A DNA stretch of 50,099 bases from assembly GCA_902792435.1 (NCBI GenBank), contig CADAZN010000018.1, forward strand, positions 1-50,099, given 5' to 3'. The notes below the pieces were generated by a model. It had not been told where the DNA came from. It did not search any database and saw only the letters and a list, made by a program, of their open reading frames with translations. This document shows, piece by piece, positions 7,793 through 15,935 of the stretch. Made by a program: the position numbers and the translations under genes. The stretch is from an uncultured Bacteroidales bacterium. Lineage in GTDB: Bacteria; Bacteroidota; Bacteroidia; Bacteroidales; Muribaculaceae. Position 1 is the first letter of the stretch. Each line of letters opens with the position of its first letter.

Positions 7793-9982
7793 ATGAAAAA
7801 GTTGTTGGCCAAGATAAAGAAACACCTGAACAGGCGCACATGGATCACTTTGATTATCGTGTTTGCCGCACTGCTGATTGAGTTGTTCTCGTGGGCACAA
7901 TATTACTATACCAAGCAGCTTCTTGAATACGAGCTTGAAAAGAAGGCTTCAATCGAGATGACCATGAAGGCCATCCTCGTCAAGAGCATGCTCAACACCA
8001 CCGAACAGGTGCTCAACAGCCATGTGACCGAAATCACTAAACTGGCCAAAGACCCCGACGACATAAACGACGCCCTGCACACGATAGTCGAAGCCAACGA
8101 CTATTTCACTGGAGTGGGGCTAGCTTTCGTGCCAGGTTATTACGAGGGAAATGACGAGCTCTATGAACCCTGGGCATTCAACACCAAAGACGGTGTGATG
8201 GTGAGAGATAATATCGCCATGAGAGGTGGGCACGACTACACTAAGTTCAAGTTCTACAGCGAACCCATAAAGACTGGAAAGCCCTATTGGAGCGACCCTT
8301 ACATCGACAGTGTGGAAACCCATTCATTTATCACCACCTACTCTGTGCCTATTATTGATAAAAATGGGCAAAAAGCGGGTGTTGCGGGCATCGATCTTTC
8401 GCTTGAATGGCTCAGCGACAGCCTCAACAACCGTCACATGTATCCATCATCCTACTGCCTGCTGCTTACCAATGATGCCAAGCTGATTTCTCAACCAGCC
8501 AAAAGTCACGCTCGCTATAAAGATTTTGACGATGCCATTAAGCTTATCAACGACTCTACACGCAGAGCACGCGTTGTGGCCAAAAGCAAAATCAAAGTGA
8601 TAGAGTTCGACACCGAAGACGGCAAGGAAGCCCGCGTCTTTTTCCACCACATGAAAGGCAATCCTCACTGGATGATTGCTGTGGTGTGCTATGACGACGA
8701 GGTATACGCTGGACTAAACGCCATACGCCTGAGGACGGGCCTGCTCATGCTACTAGGATTCCTTTTGCTAGGCTATATCATCTACCGATTCCTAAGGAAC
8801 AACAGGAAAATGGCTCAAAACGAACTCGAGCACGAGCGCCTCAACACCGAGTTGCAGGTGGCTAAGCGCATACAGAGCGAGATGCTGCCACACGACGATG
8901 TCACTCACGACAATTTCGACATTGCAGCATCGCTGCTCTCGGCACGCGAAGTGGGAGGCGACATCTACGACTACTTCCTGCGCGACGACAAGCTGTTCTT
9001 CTGCATAGGCGACGCCAGTGGCAAGGGTGTGGCATCGGCTCTCATAATGTCGGTGACCCACTCCATGTTCCGCTCATTTGGTTCGCGCGAGAGCCATCCG
9101 GCACGCATCATGCAGAAGATTAATCAGGCTGTGTGCCACGGCAACGACTCGAGCATGTTTGTCACCTTCTTCATTGGTGTGCTCGACCTGCCCACAGGAC
9201 GTCTGCAATATTGCAACGCTGGCCACGACACACCACAGCTCATTGACAATAAGGCTCGCGACCTTGATGTGAAATCAAATATTCCTCTTGGTGTTGATAT
9301 CGACTGGTTCTATGAGGGACAACTAGCTGAGCTCAATCCAGGCAACACACTATTGCTTTACACCGACGGCCTGACTGAGGCTATGGATGCCAAGCACGAC
9401 CAGTTTGGCTTGCAACGGGTGAAGGACACAATAGAGCAACATTTAAGCGATGCGCCACAGCAACTTCTTGATGCACTTCATGCTGCCTGCAACGAATTTG
9501 TGAGTGGAGCCGAGCAGAGCGATGATCTCACAATGCTGGCTGTGAAGTTCACACCCAAAGAAGAGGAAACTGTCATGCACCGCGAGCTCACTATCGACAA
9601 CTCGTTAAGCCATGTGCCCGAGGTGAATGACTTTGTCAAGAACGTTGGTGATGAGCTGAAACTGTCGAAAAACGACTCGCAGAATCTCAAACTCGCCATC
9701 GAGGAAGCCGTGGTCAACGTAATTAACTACGCCTATCCCACAGGCGAGAAAGGTGATATCAACATCGAGGCAACCGCAACTGCAACCTCTCTTAAATTCA
9801 AAATCATTGATACCGGCGTGGCATTTGCTCCCACCGACGCCCCCGATGTCGACACATCGCTCACCGCCGAGGAGCGACAGATAGGCGGCCTGGGCATCTT
9901 CCTCGTGCGACAGCTCATGGACACCATCAACTACGAACGCATCGAGGGCAAGAACGTGCTCACGTTGACAAAGAAATATTGA
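7793..9982 (+). CDS. Sensor / PP2C-SpoIIE phosphatase / anti-sigma-kinase fusion
   Basis: A 729-residue signalling protein. It has an N-terminal TM helix (about 17-36) and a periplasmic Cache-type sensor (about 60-300; contains YWSDPYIDS and VAGIDLSLEWL). TM2 (about 313-333) and a coiled linker follow. The SpoIIE/RsbU-like PP2C domain (about 360-590) has metal-site motifs GGDIYD, GDASGKGVASAL, YTDGLTEA and SDDLTML. The C-terminal RsbW-like HATPase (about 598-729) has the N-box EEAVVNVINYAYP, DTGVAF and GGLGIFLVRQLMD. It should dephosphorylate and also phosphorylate a STAS antagonist, such as the one encoded at 10442. Both opposing activities in one chain is notable. The output partner (sigma factor or other) is not identifiable here. 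Confidence 0.88.
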   Translation: MKKLLAKIKKHLNRRTWITLIIVFAALLIELFSWAQYYYTKQLLEYELEKKASIEMTMKAILVKSMLNTTEQVLNSHVTEITKLAKDPDDINDALHTIVEANDYFTGVGLAFVPGYYEGNDELYEPWAFNTKDGVMVRDNIAMRGGHDYTKFKFYSEPIKTGKPYWSDPYIDSVETHSFITTYSVPIIDKNGQKAGVAGIDLSLEWLSDSLNNRHMYPSSYCLLLTNDAKLISQPAKSHARYKDFDDAIKLINDSTRRARVVAKSKIKVIEFDTEDGKEARVFFHHMKGNPHWMIAVVCYDDEVYAGLNAIRLRTGLLMLLGFLLLGYIIYRFLRNNRKMAQNELEHERLNTELQVAKRIQSEMLPHDDVTHDNFDIAASLLSAREVGGDIYDYFLRDDKLFFCIGDASGKGVASALIMSVTHSMFRSFGSRESHPARIMQKINQAVCHGNDSSMFVTFFIGVLDLPTGRLQYCNAGHDTPQLIDNKARDLDVKSNIPLGVDIDWFYEGQLAELNPGNTLLLYTDGLTEAMDAKHDQFGLQRVKDTIEQHLSDAPQQLLDALHAACNEFVSGAEQSDDLTMLAVKFTPKEEETVMHRELTIDNSLSHVPEVNDFVKNVGDELKLSKNDSQNLKLAIEEAVVNVINYAYPTGEKGDINIEATATATSLKFKIIDTGVAFAPTDAPDVDTSLTAEERQIGGLGIFLVRQLMDTINYERIEGKNVLTLTKKY

Positions 9983-10022
9983 CTTTTATAATATTAATGT
10001 TTAAACAATTACTTTTACCGAT

Positions 10023-10275
10023 ATGAGACTAATACTATCTTTTTTGATTTGCTCAATAGCATTATCCCTTTCGGCAGCCACTAGAGCCCGACTGGTGGCC
10101 AATAGCAGGAGATGTCGACGGTGACTGCATGGTAACCAGTGCCGATGTGACATCGCTCTATAACTGGCTGCTCAACGGTGACGACACCAACCTTGTGAAC
10201 GGCGACGTGAACGGCGACGGAGTGATAACCAGTGCCGATGTAACCACCATCTACAACCATATTCTTGGACAATAA
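10023..10275 (+). pseudogene. Small secreted dockerin protein, frameshifted
   Basis: From ATG 10023 the frame encodes a clear signal peptide (MRLILSFLICSIALSLSAAT), then continues only to a stop at about 10122. In the next frame (+1), starting around 10079, is a compact dockerin. It has two calcium-binding repeats, GDVDGDCMVTSADVTSLY and GDVNGDGVITSADVTTIY, ending LGQ-stop at 10275. Restoring one frame would give an approximately 84-residue secreted dockerin. A single indel, a sequencing error or programmed frameshifting would all explain it. It lies between the phosphatase and its STAS partner. Confidence 0.7.
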
Positions 10276-10309
10276 CTCAGTGATAACAGTTTTAGACGCC
10301 TAAAAAAGG

Positions 10310-10367
10310 CTATTTATCGCAGTTTAGATAAAACAAAAACGTCTATTTATTGCATTTTAGATAAAAA
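10310..10367. repeat. Two imperfect 25-bp direct repeats, operator-like
   Basis: CTATTTATCGCAGTTTAGAT (from 10310) and CTATTTATTGCATTTTAGAT (from 10343) recur with 33-bp spacing, each followed by AAAA, and they end 6 bp before the STAS promoter. Spacing of about three helical turns and position suggest binding sites for a regulator. Confidence 0.6.
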
Positions 10368-10372
10368 AACAG

Positions 10373-10380
10373 TTACTTTG
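10373..10380 (+). promoter_or_regulatory. Promoter of the STAS gene
   Basis: TTACTTTG, a one-mismatch form of TAnnTTTG, lies 61 bp before the ATG and immediately after the two 25-bp direct repeats. Confidence 0.5.
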
Positions 10381-10441
10381 CTTTTTAATTTTGGGAAGTG
10401 TTTTCCATCGAATAATTAGCAAAACACAAAACATACTTAAT

Positions 10442-10744
10442 ATGAAGACTACAATTAATGAAATTGAAGGAAAGCTGGTTGCCACGTTTGAGGGCGAGCT
10501 CGACACTGCCGCCGCTATCGAGGTAGAGAAGGAAATGAAGCCCCTCTACGACAACGAGGACAAGGACATCGTTATTGACTGCGAGAAGCTTGAGTATATT
10601 GCTTCGAGTGGATTGCGCATTTTGCTCGGCATCCTCAAGAAAGCCAAGTCACACGGCCACACCGTCACCCTCAAGGGCCTGAACGACGACATCAAGAACG
10701 TGTTTAAAATGACAGGCTTTATTAATCTTTTTACTTTTGAGTAA
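10442..10744 (+). CDS. STAS-domain anti-sigma factor antagonist
   Basis: A 100-residue single STAS domain: a beta strand MKTTINEIEGKLVATFEGEL, a helix with TAAAIEVEKEMKPL, and the phosphorylation loop ECEKLEYIASSGLRILLG where the Ser of SSGL is the expected phospho-site (about residue 58). This is the SpoIIAA/RsbV type partner for the PP2C/HATPase fusion encoded upstream. The upstream in-frame Met at 10391 would add 17 residues with no domain value and overlap the -7 box region, so I choose 10442. It has its own promoter, so the antagonist may be made in excess over the membrane enzyme. Confidence 0.9.
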   Translation: MKTTINEIEGKLVATFEGELDTAAAIEVEKEMKPLYDNEDKDIVIDCEKLEYIASSGLRILLGILKKAKSHGHTVTLKGLNDDIKNVFKMTGFINLFTFE

Positions 10745-11220
10745 TCTATAAACGAGCAACTAAAGTTGGCAATTTTTGCGGGCAACAACCTCAAAGATGT
10801 CAAAAAGCTTAGCCAACGAAAGAAAAGCGGTTGATTTACCTTATCGTGTAAACCAACCGCTTGTGGTTTTAGATTATTTTTTTAAGCTATAAAGCGGTTG
10901 AAGTACTTATACCAAAACTATAAAACTCATAAAACAATAGCACAGGACGATTACCGGGACAGATTGCGTAGGCTCTGGAATAATCTCGAAAAGCTGCACC
11001 TCTCGGTGTCAAAAAGCCTCGCAAGCTCGGAATTTATTTTTTTCCTGCGTTAGCAGGCTTTTCGACGAACTCTGTTCGCAACTTTTTGAATGAACCATGA
11101 GGCTAGAGACTGATGAATAATAAAAGTCCAAAAAACAAGCGCAAGTAAGCCTACTGAATATAATAATTTTTAATTTTCAGTTGTCGAAGCAATTTTTGAA
11201 GATTACGTTACGTTATTGTT
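10745..11220. other. Intergenic region with hairpins and a decayed open stretch
   Basis: No intact gene. It contains the hairpin at 10825-10874. On the plus strand there is an uninterrupted run of about 53 codons without ATG (about 10896-11055) whose translation looks protein-like (YRDRLRRLWNNLEKLH). It is followed by the hairpin CCTGC-GTTA-GCAGG. It may be the remnant of a lost gene. No promoter for the next lipoprotein could be assigned with confidence. Confidence 0.35.
10825..10874. repeat. Hairpin repeat copy 1 (terminator-like)
   Basis: A 15-bp stem with one mismatch, AAGCGGTTGATTTAC paired with GTAAACCAACCGCTT, then TGTGGTTTTAGAT. An almost identical copy occurs at 12470-12520. It may terminate the STAS transcript, but the T-run is short. 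Confidence 0.8.
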
Positions 11221-11278
11221 TATGAAAATTCAAAAATTAGAAAATGAGATATGAAAATTCAAAAATTAGAAAATGAGA
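11221..11278. repeat. Exact 29-bp tandem duplication at a lipoprotein start
   Basis: Bases 11221-11249 and 11250-11278 are identical. Each contains ATG plus the first nine codons (MKIQKLENE). The upstream ATG (11222) gives a 10-codon mini-ORF ending in TGA that overlaps the real ATG at 11251 as ATGA. Confidence 0.97.
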
Positions 11279-11961
11279 AATTAAAGTTTTTAGGCGTTAT
11301 CCTGCTATTGTTCACATTGCTCTCTCTCGCATCTTGCAGCAACGAAGACGATGTTGTGAAGCAGTTGACTGGCAAACAAAAGGAAACCTATGCGCAGAAC
11401 ATTTCGGGCGAATACCCTGGCCGGTATGTCATTATCTACAAAAGCAAAGATTGTGTCGAAGGGACTGACGAGGCAGGTCGACCTATAACGGTAGCCCATA
11501 GTGAAACCTTCAATGGCGTACGGGTTGATGTGTCTGACAACAATATGCTGCATGTTTTCTTTCAAGACTTCCCCATATCGCTGATTTCAAAGGTGGTGGA
11601 TGCAGACGAAGGACTCAGCCATGCACTTGCCGAGTATTCTCAGCAGGCTATCACTGCCCGCTATGGCTTCGACTACGACACAGACTACTCTCACGTAATA
11701 TGGGCTTTCATCCCTAATGTCATGCCACTGAACTTGAACTACGACGGCACTGAGCACCACATCCGCATAGTGTTTAATAACAACAGCCAGTATTACAAGT
11801 TTACGCAGGACGAGCTGAAACAGCCGAAAGCGTTCTGTTCACTTGCCGAAAACGGCATAACCCTGCAGCTGGAGGCTATCTACGACGGTTCAACTCTCAT
11901 ACAACGCTTCGGCTATGAGAATGGGAACTATATGCATATCATGTTCAAAGCTAATCAATAA
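11251..11961 (+). CDS. Putative lipoprotein, unknown function
   Basis: A 236-residue protein with a charged N-terminus, a hydrophobic segment (about residues 14-28) and a lipobox LASC, then SNEDDV. The mature part is rich in beta-type sequence (GEYPGRYVIIYKS, LQLEAIYDGSTLIQRFGYENG), compatible with a lipocalin- or beta-sandwich-like DUF found in gut Bacteroidales lipoproteins; I cannot name the family with confidence. A second lipoprotein starts 47 bp downstream. The start codon region is tandemly duplicated; the start at 11251 is the in-frame one. Confidence 0.7.
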   Translation: MKIQKLENEKLKFLGVILLLFTLLSLASCSNEDDVVKQLTGKQKETYAQNISGEYPGRYVIIYKSKDCVEGTDEAGRPITVAHSETFNGVRVDVSDNNMLHVFFQDFPISLISKVVDADEGLSHALAEYSQQAITARYGFDYDTDYSHVIWAFIPNVMPLNLNYDGTEHHIRIVFNNNSQYYKFTQDELKQPKAFCSLAENGITLQLEAIYDGSTLIQRFGYENGNYMHIMFKANQ

Positions 11962-12008
11962 AAACAGATTGATTGGATTTTACAAGTAATAAAAAATATC
12001 TTTAAGTT

Positions 12009-12446
12009 ATGAGAATGTTTAAGTATCTTTATTTCATCGTTTTATCAATTACACTTCTCGCAACAACAGCATGCGGCGATGATGATGTCAAGAGTTTTGA
12101 CTCAAGCAAACTTGAGGGCATTTGGACACAAATGTTCGATAGTAGAATACAAGACGTGAGTGTCGTTAAATACGTATTCTATCCCGAAACTTCTTATTCT
12201 GGGCGAATTGAGCTTTATGAATCAAATTGGCCTGATGAAGGATGGACGGTTACTGACCTTCATTATCGAGTTGGTGAAACAGCACACATGAACATCTTCA
12301 CTGGCAAGGAACATGATGGGCAAACCAAGATATTTATTGAGTGTGATATCCATAAACTCACAAAGTCCGAAATGGTTTGGTATAAGACCGATTCTAAAGA
12401 GGAAATGGCCCGTTTCAAGAAAGATAGCAAAATAGACAATAACTGA
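12009..12446 (+). CDS. Small putative lipoprotein, lipocalin-like
   Basis: A 145-residue protein with signal and lipobox (LLATTAC, Cys at about residue 21). EGIWTQMFDSR, the opening strand typical of lipocalin-like lipoproteins, follows, then alternating strands (YVFYPETSYSGRIELY, ESEMVWYKTDS-like end). Function unknown. It shares the cassette with the lipoprotein upstream, both enclosed by the two hairpin repeats. Confidence 0.65.
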   Translation: MRMFKYLYFIVLSITLLATTACGDDDVKSFDSSKLEGIWTQMFDSRIQDVSVVKYVFYPETSYSGRIELYESNWPDEGWTVTDLHYRVGETAHMNIFTGKEHDGQTKIFIECDIHKLTKSEMVWYKTDSKEEMARFKKDSKIDNN

Positions 12447-12469
12447 TAAATATCGTCTTTTATAGCTAC

Positions 12470-12520
12470 AAGCGGTTGATTTACCTTAGTGTGTAAACCA
12501 ACCGCTTGTGGTTTTTAGAT
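12470..12520. repeat. Hairpin repeat copy 2 (terminator-like)
   Basis: This matches 10825-10874 nearly base for base: the same imperfect 15-bp stem, with a changed loop (CTTAGTGT instead of CTTATCGT) and one extra T in the tail. It stands 23 bp after the second lipoprotein stop. Confidence 0.85.
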
Positions 12521-12616
12521 GATGTGGGATTAGCCATGAGTTACAAAAAGCCATAAAAAACAACAACAGATGACTAAAAACTGATAATGGGAAACTGAAA
12601 ACTGAAAACTTTTTAT

Positions 12617-12624
12617 TAATTTTG
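12617..12624 (+). promoter_or_regulatory. Promoter of valS
   Basis: TAATTTTG exact -7 box, 40 bp before the ATG. A short AAAACTG heptamer tract lies just upstream. Confidence 0.6.
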
Positions 12625-12664
12625 CAGCTTGAATTGAAAATTTAATCTACAATTTAATATATTT

Positions 12665-15364
12665 ATGAACACTTTGGCTACTAAGTACGACCCTAAAGCG
12701 GTCGAGGACAAATGGTATAAGTACTGGATTGACAACGACTTGTTCAAGTCTGTTCCCGATGAGCGTGAACCCTACACTATCGTGATTCCACCACCCAACG
12801 TCACCGGTGTGCTTCACATGGGGCACATGCTAAACAACACCATCCAGGATATCCTCATGCGCCGCGCGCGCCAGGAGGGCAAGAACGCCCTGTGGGTGCC
12901 AGGCACCGACCACGCCAGCATCGCTACCGAGGCCAAAGTGGTGAAACGCCTCGCCGAGCAGGGCATCAAGAAGACCGACCTCACACGCGAAGAGTTTCTC
13001 AAGCATGCTTGGGACTGGACTCACGAGCACGGAGGCATCATCCTGCAGCAGCTGCGCAAACTTGGTGCTTCGTGCGACTGGAGTCGCACCGCCTTCACTA
13101 TGGACGAGATTCGCAGTGAGAGCGTGTTGCGCGTCTTTGTCGACCTCTATGAAAAGGGACTTATCTACCGCGGTCTGCGCATGGTGAACTGGGATCCCAA
13201 AGCCCAGACGGCGCTGAGCAACGAGGAGGTTATCTACCGCGAGGAGAAGAGCAAGCTCTACTATCTCAAGTATTATGTTGCCGACGACGACATGAGCGGC
13301 GAGACTGGTGCCGAAGGTGAAATCGTGCATCGCGATGCTCAGGGCCGCCGCTATGCAGTGGTAGCCACCACCCGTCCCGAGACCATCATGGGCGACACCG
13401 CGATGTGTATCAACCCCAAGGACCCCAAGAATCAGTGGTTGCGTGGCAAGAAAGTGATTGTGCCTCTCGTGAACCGTGTTGTTCCCGTGATTGAGGACCG
13501 CTATGTCGACATTGAGTTCGGTACTGGTTGCCTCAAGGTGACCCCTGCTCACGACGTCAACGACTTTATGCTTGGCAAGAACCATAACCTCGAGACCATC
13601 GATATTTTCAACGCCGATGCCACCATCAGCGAGCAGTCGCCACTCTATGTGGGCATGACTCGCGATGAGGTGCGCAAGGTGATTGTTGTCGACCTCGAAA
13701 ACGCAGGCTTGATGGAGAAGGTTGAGGACTATGACAACAAGGTGGGCTACAGCGAGCGCAACAGCGACACCGCAGTCGAGCCACGTCTGTGCATGCAATG
13801 GTTTATCGACATGAAGCACTTTGCCGACATCGCTCTTCCACCAGTAATGAACGATGAAATCAAATTCTTCCCTCCCAAATATAAAACAACCTATCGCAAC
13901 TGGCTCGAGAACATCCAGGACTGGTGTATCAGCCGCCAGCTGTGGTGGGGACATCGCATCCCAGCCTACTTCTTGCCATCGACCGATGAGCAGGATGAGA
14001 AGTTTGTGGTTGCTCTCACCAAGGAAGAGGCCCTCGAGAAGGCACACAAGATGCCTGGCTATGAGAACATCACCATCGATGACCTGCGTCAGGATGAAGA
14101 TGCCCTCGACACCTGGTTCAGCTCATGGTTGTGGCCCATCTCCCTCTTTGACGGCATACGCAATCCCGGCAACGAGGAAATCAAGTACTACTACCCCACC
14201 AGCGACCTTGTAACCGCTCCCGATATCATCTTCTTCTGGGTAACACGCATGATTATGGCGGGCTATGAGTTTGTTGGCGACATGCCTTTCCGCAACGTTT
14301 ACTACACCGGTATCGTGCGCGACAAGCTTGGCCGCAAGATGTCGAAGTCGCTGGGCAACAGCCCCGACCCAATCGAGCTGATGGACAAGTTTGGTGCCGA
14401 CGGCGTGCGCATGGGCATGATGCTCAGCGCTCCTGCCGGTAACGACATCCTCTTTGATGAGGCACTGTGCGAACAAGGCCGTAACTTCAACAACAAAATT
14501 TGGAACGCATTCCGCCTTGTCAAGGGATGGGAAGTAGCCGATATCGAGCAGCCCGAGCACAGCCGCCTGGCCATCGAGTGGTTTAACGCCCAGCTCAACA
14601 GCACTCTCGCCGAGGTTAAGGATCTCTTCTCGAAGTTCCGCATCAGCGACGCATTGATGGCAGTTTACCGCTTGTTCTGGGAGGACTTCTCGGCCCTCTA
14701 CCTCGAGATTGTGAAACCTGCCTATCAGCAGCCAATCGACCGTGCCACTCTCGAAGCGACACTCGGATTCTTTGACATTCTGCTACGTCTTATCCATCCA
14801 TTCATGCCATTCATCAGCGAGGAGCTGTGGCAACACATCAGCGACCGAGCTGAGGGTGAGAGCATCATGTATGCCATCCTTCCAGAGCCCAAGCCTGTAA
14901 ACGAAGCAGTGATTAAGGCGATGAACGAAGCACATGAGATTGTTTCGGCAGTGCGCAACGTTCGCGCAAGCAAGAACATCCCCAACAAGACAATGCTCGA
15001 GCTGCAGGTGGCAAATAAAGAATGGACCAATGACTTCCAGCCTGTAATCCTCAAGCTTGCCGGCCTCAACACCATTACCGTTGTGGAAAGCAAAGACCCA
15101 ACAGCAGCTTCGTTCCTCGTAGGAACAACCGAGTTTGCAGTTCCTCTGCACGACAACATCAACGTTGCCGAGGAGATTGAAAAGCTCGAGAAGGAGTTGG
15201 AATATGCCAAGGGCTTCCTTGCCAGCGTAGAGAAGAAACTCAGCAATGAGCGCTTCGTAGCCAATGCTCCCGAGGCAGTTGTTGCCGCCGAGCGCAAGAA
15301 GCAGGCCGACGCACAAAGCAAAATCGCCACTCTGCAAGAAACCCTTGCAGCACTCAAAGGCTAA
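12665..15364 (+). CDS. valS: Valine--tRNA ligase
   Basis: A class I aminoacyl-tRNA synthetase of 899 residues, a usual ValRS length. Signature motifs: [15 protein letters not shown] (HIGH-type, about residues 43-57), the CP1 editing domain with [12 protein letters not shown] and [32 protein letters not shown], and [14 protein letters not shown] (KMSKS at about 557-561). The C-terminal coiled coil ([20 protein letters not shown]) is the tRNA-binding arm specific to ValRS. It has its own promoter and a strong terminator after it. A 405-codon open frame on the opposite strand is a codon-bias shadow. Confidence 0.98.
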   Translation: MNTLATKYDPKAVEDKWYKYWIDNDLFKSVPDEREPYTIVIPPPNVTGVLHMGHMLNNTIQDILMRRARQEGKNALWVPGTDHASIATEAKVVKRLAEQGIKKTDLTREEFLKHAWDWTHEHGGIILQQLRKLGASCDWSRTAFTMDEIRSESVLRVFVDLYEKGLIYRGLRMVNWDPKAQTALSNEEVIYREEKSKLYYLKYYVADDDMSGETGAEGEIVHRDAQGRRYAVVATTRPETIMGDTAMCINPKDPKNQWLRGKKVIVPLVNRVVPVIEDRYVDIEFGTGCLKVTPAHDVNDFMLGKNHNLETIDIFNADATISEQSPLYVGMTRDEVRKVIVVDLENAGLMEKVEDYDNKVGYSERNSDTAVEPRLCMQWFIDMKHFADIALPPVMNDEIKFFPPKYKTTYRNWLENIQDWCISRQLWWGHRIPAYFLPSTDEQDEKFVVALTKEEALEKAHKMPGYENITIDDLRQDEDALDTWFSSWLWPISLFDGIRNPGNEEIKYYYPTSDLVTAPDIIFFWVTRMIMAGYEFVGDMPFRNVYYTGIVRDKLGRKMSKSLGNSPDPIELMDKFGADGVRMGMMLSAPAGNDILFDEALCEQGRNFNNKIWNAFRLVKGWEVADIEQPEHSRLAIEWFNAQLNSTLAEVKDLFSKFRISDALMAVYRLFWEDFSALYLEIVKPAYQQPIDRATLEATLGFFDILLRLIHPFMPFISEELWQHISDRAEGESIMYAILPEPKPVNEAVIKAMNEAHEIVSAVRNVRASKNIPNKTMLELQVANKEWTNDFQPVILKLAGLNTITVVESKDPTAASFLVGTTEFAVPLHDNINVAEEIEKLEKELEYAKGFLASVEKKLSNERFVANAPEAVVAAERKKQADAQSKIATLQETLAALKG

Positions 15365-15383
15365 GTTGTATTATATATATAAC

Positions 15384-15417
15384 ATTGCGCCTCAATCAGT
15401 TGAGATTGAGGCGCAAT
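15384..15417. terminator. Bidirectional terminator between valS and the small secreted gene
   Basis: A perfect 14-bp stem ATTGCGCCTCAATC/GATTGAGGCGCAAT with a 6-nt loop, followed by TAATTTTTA on the plus strand. It serves the convergent pair valS (plus) and 15441-15836 (minus). Confidence 0.88.
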
Positions 15418-15440
15418 TAATTTTTATACCTAAAGCATCG

Positions 15441-15836
15441 TTATGCTCCGCACATGCCTTCCAGTACAACTTTCTTGCCGTTGAGCGTTCCTTTCAACTG
15501 ATTGCCACCACGATACATCTTGCCTGTGAAGATGACTTTGCCTGCATCGTCACATATGGTAATCAAGCCAGTCTTCTCATCGACAGTGCAAGGGTAGTCT
15601 TTCGACTCGCTATAGTCGGCCTTGCCAATGGTTGCCTTACTCTCACCCTGGAAGTGATCAATCATGATGTAGGTTTCCCCGTTTGAGAAGTTATACGTGC
15701 CGCTGATGTGTGTCCACACCTGTTCGGTAGCAGCACGACGGCGGCCTCTCTTCTTCTTGCTCTTGGCATCAAGGCTTGCTGGCACACTAGCCACCAGCAG
15801 AGCCACAAGAATCAATAAAAAAAATGACTTTTTCAT
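15441..15836 (-). CDS. Small secreted protein, unknown function
   Basis: 131 residues: signal peptide (MKKSFFLLILVALLVASVPA), a very basic linker (KSKKKRGRRRA), then a small beta-rich domain (HISGTYNFSNGETYIMIDH ... GKVIFTGKMYRGGNQLKGTL). It reads like a periplasmic or surface small beta-barrel. I do not recognise the family. It follows speA after a 99-bp gap and could be read through from it. Confidence 0.6.
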   Translation of the reverse strand: MKKSFFLLILVALLVASVPASLDAKSKKKRGRRRAATEQVWTHISGTYNFSNGETYIMIDHFQGESKATIGKADYSESKDYPCTVDEKTGLITICDDAGKVIFTGKMYRGGNQLKGTLNGKKVVLEGMCGA

Positions 15837-15903
15837 AAATAATTAATGAGTTAAAGGAATTAAAAAACTTCACTCTCGACAGCGGCTTCACTTACCACCT
15901 GCC

Positions 15904-15934
15904 ACTTATTACTTATTACTTATTACTTTTTACT
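15904..15934. repeat. Heptamer tract TTACTTA
   Basis: Period-7 tract with units of ACTTATT / TTACTTA just beyond the speA stop. On the minus strand it reads AGTAATA repeated about three times, close to the AGTAACA heptamers at 22311-22398. Confidence 0.85.
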
Positions 15935-15935
15935 T

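Noticed and set aside
12830-14047. 405-codon open frame on the minus strand opposite valS
   Set aside because: It mirrors the valS codon bias, shows no domain pattern and no promoter; valS itself is certain.
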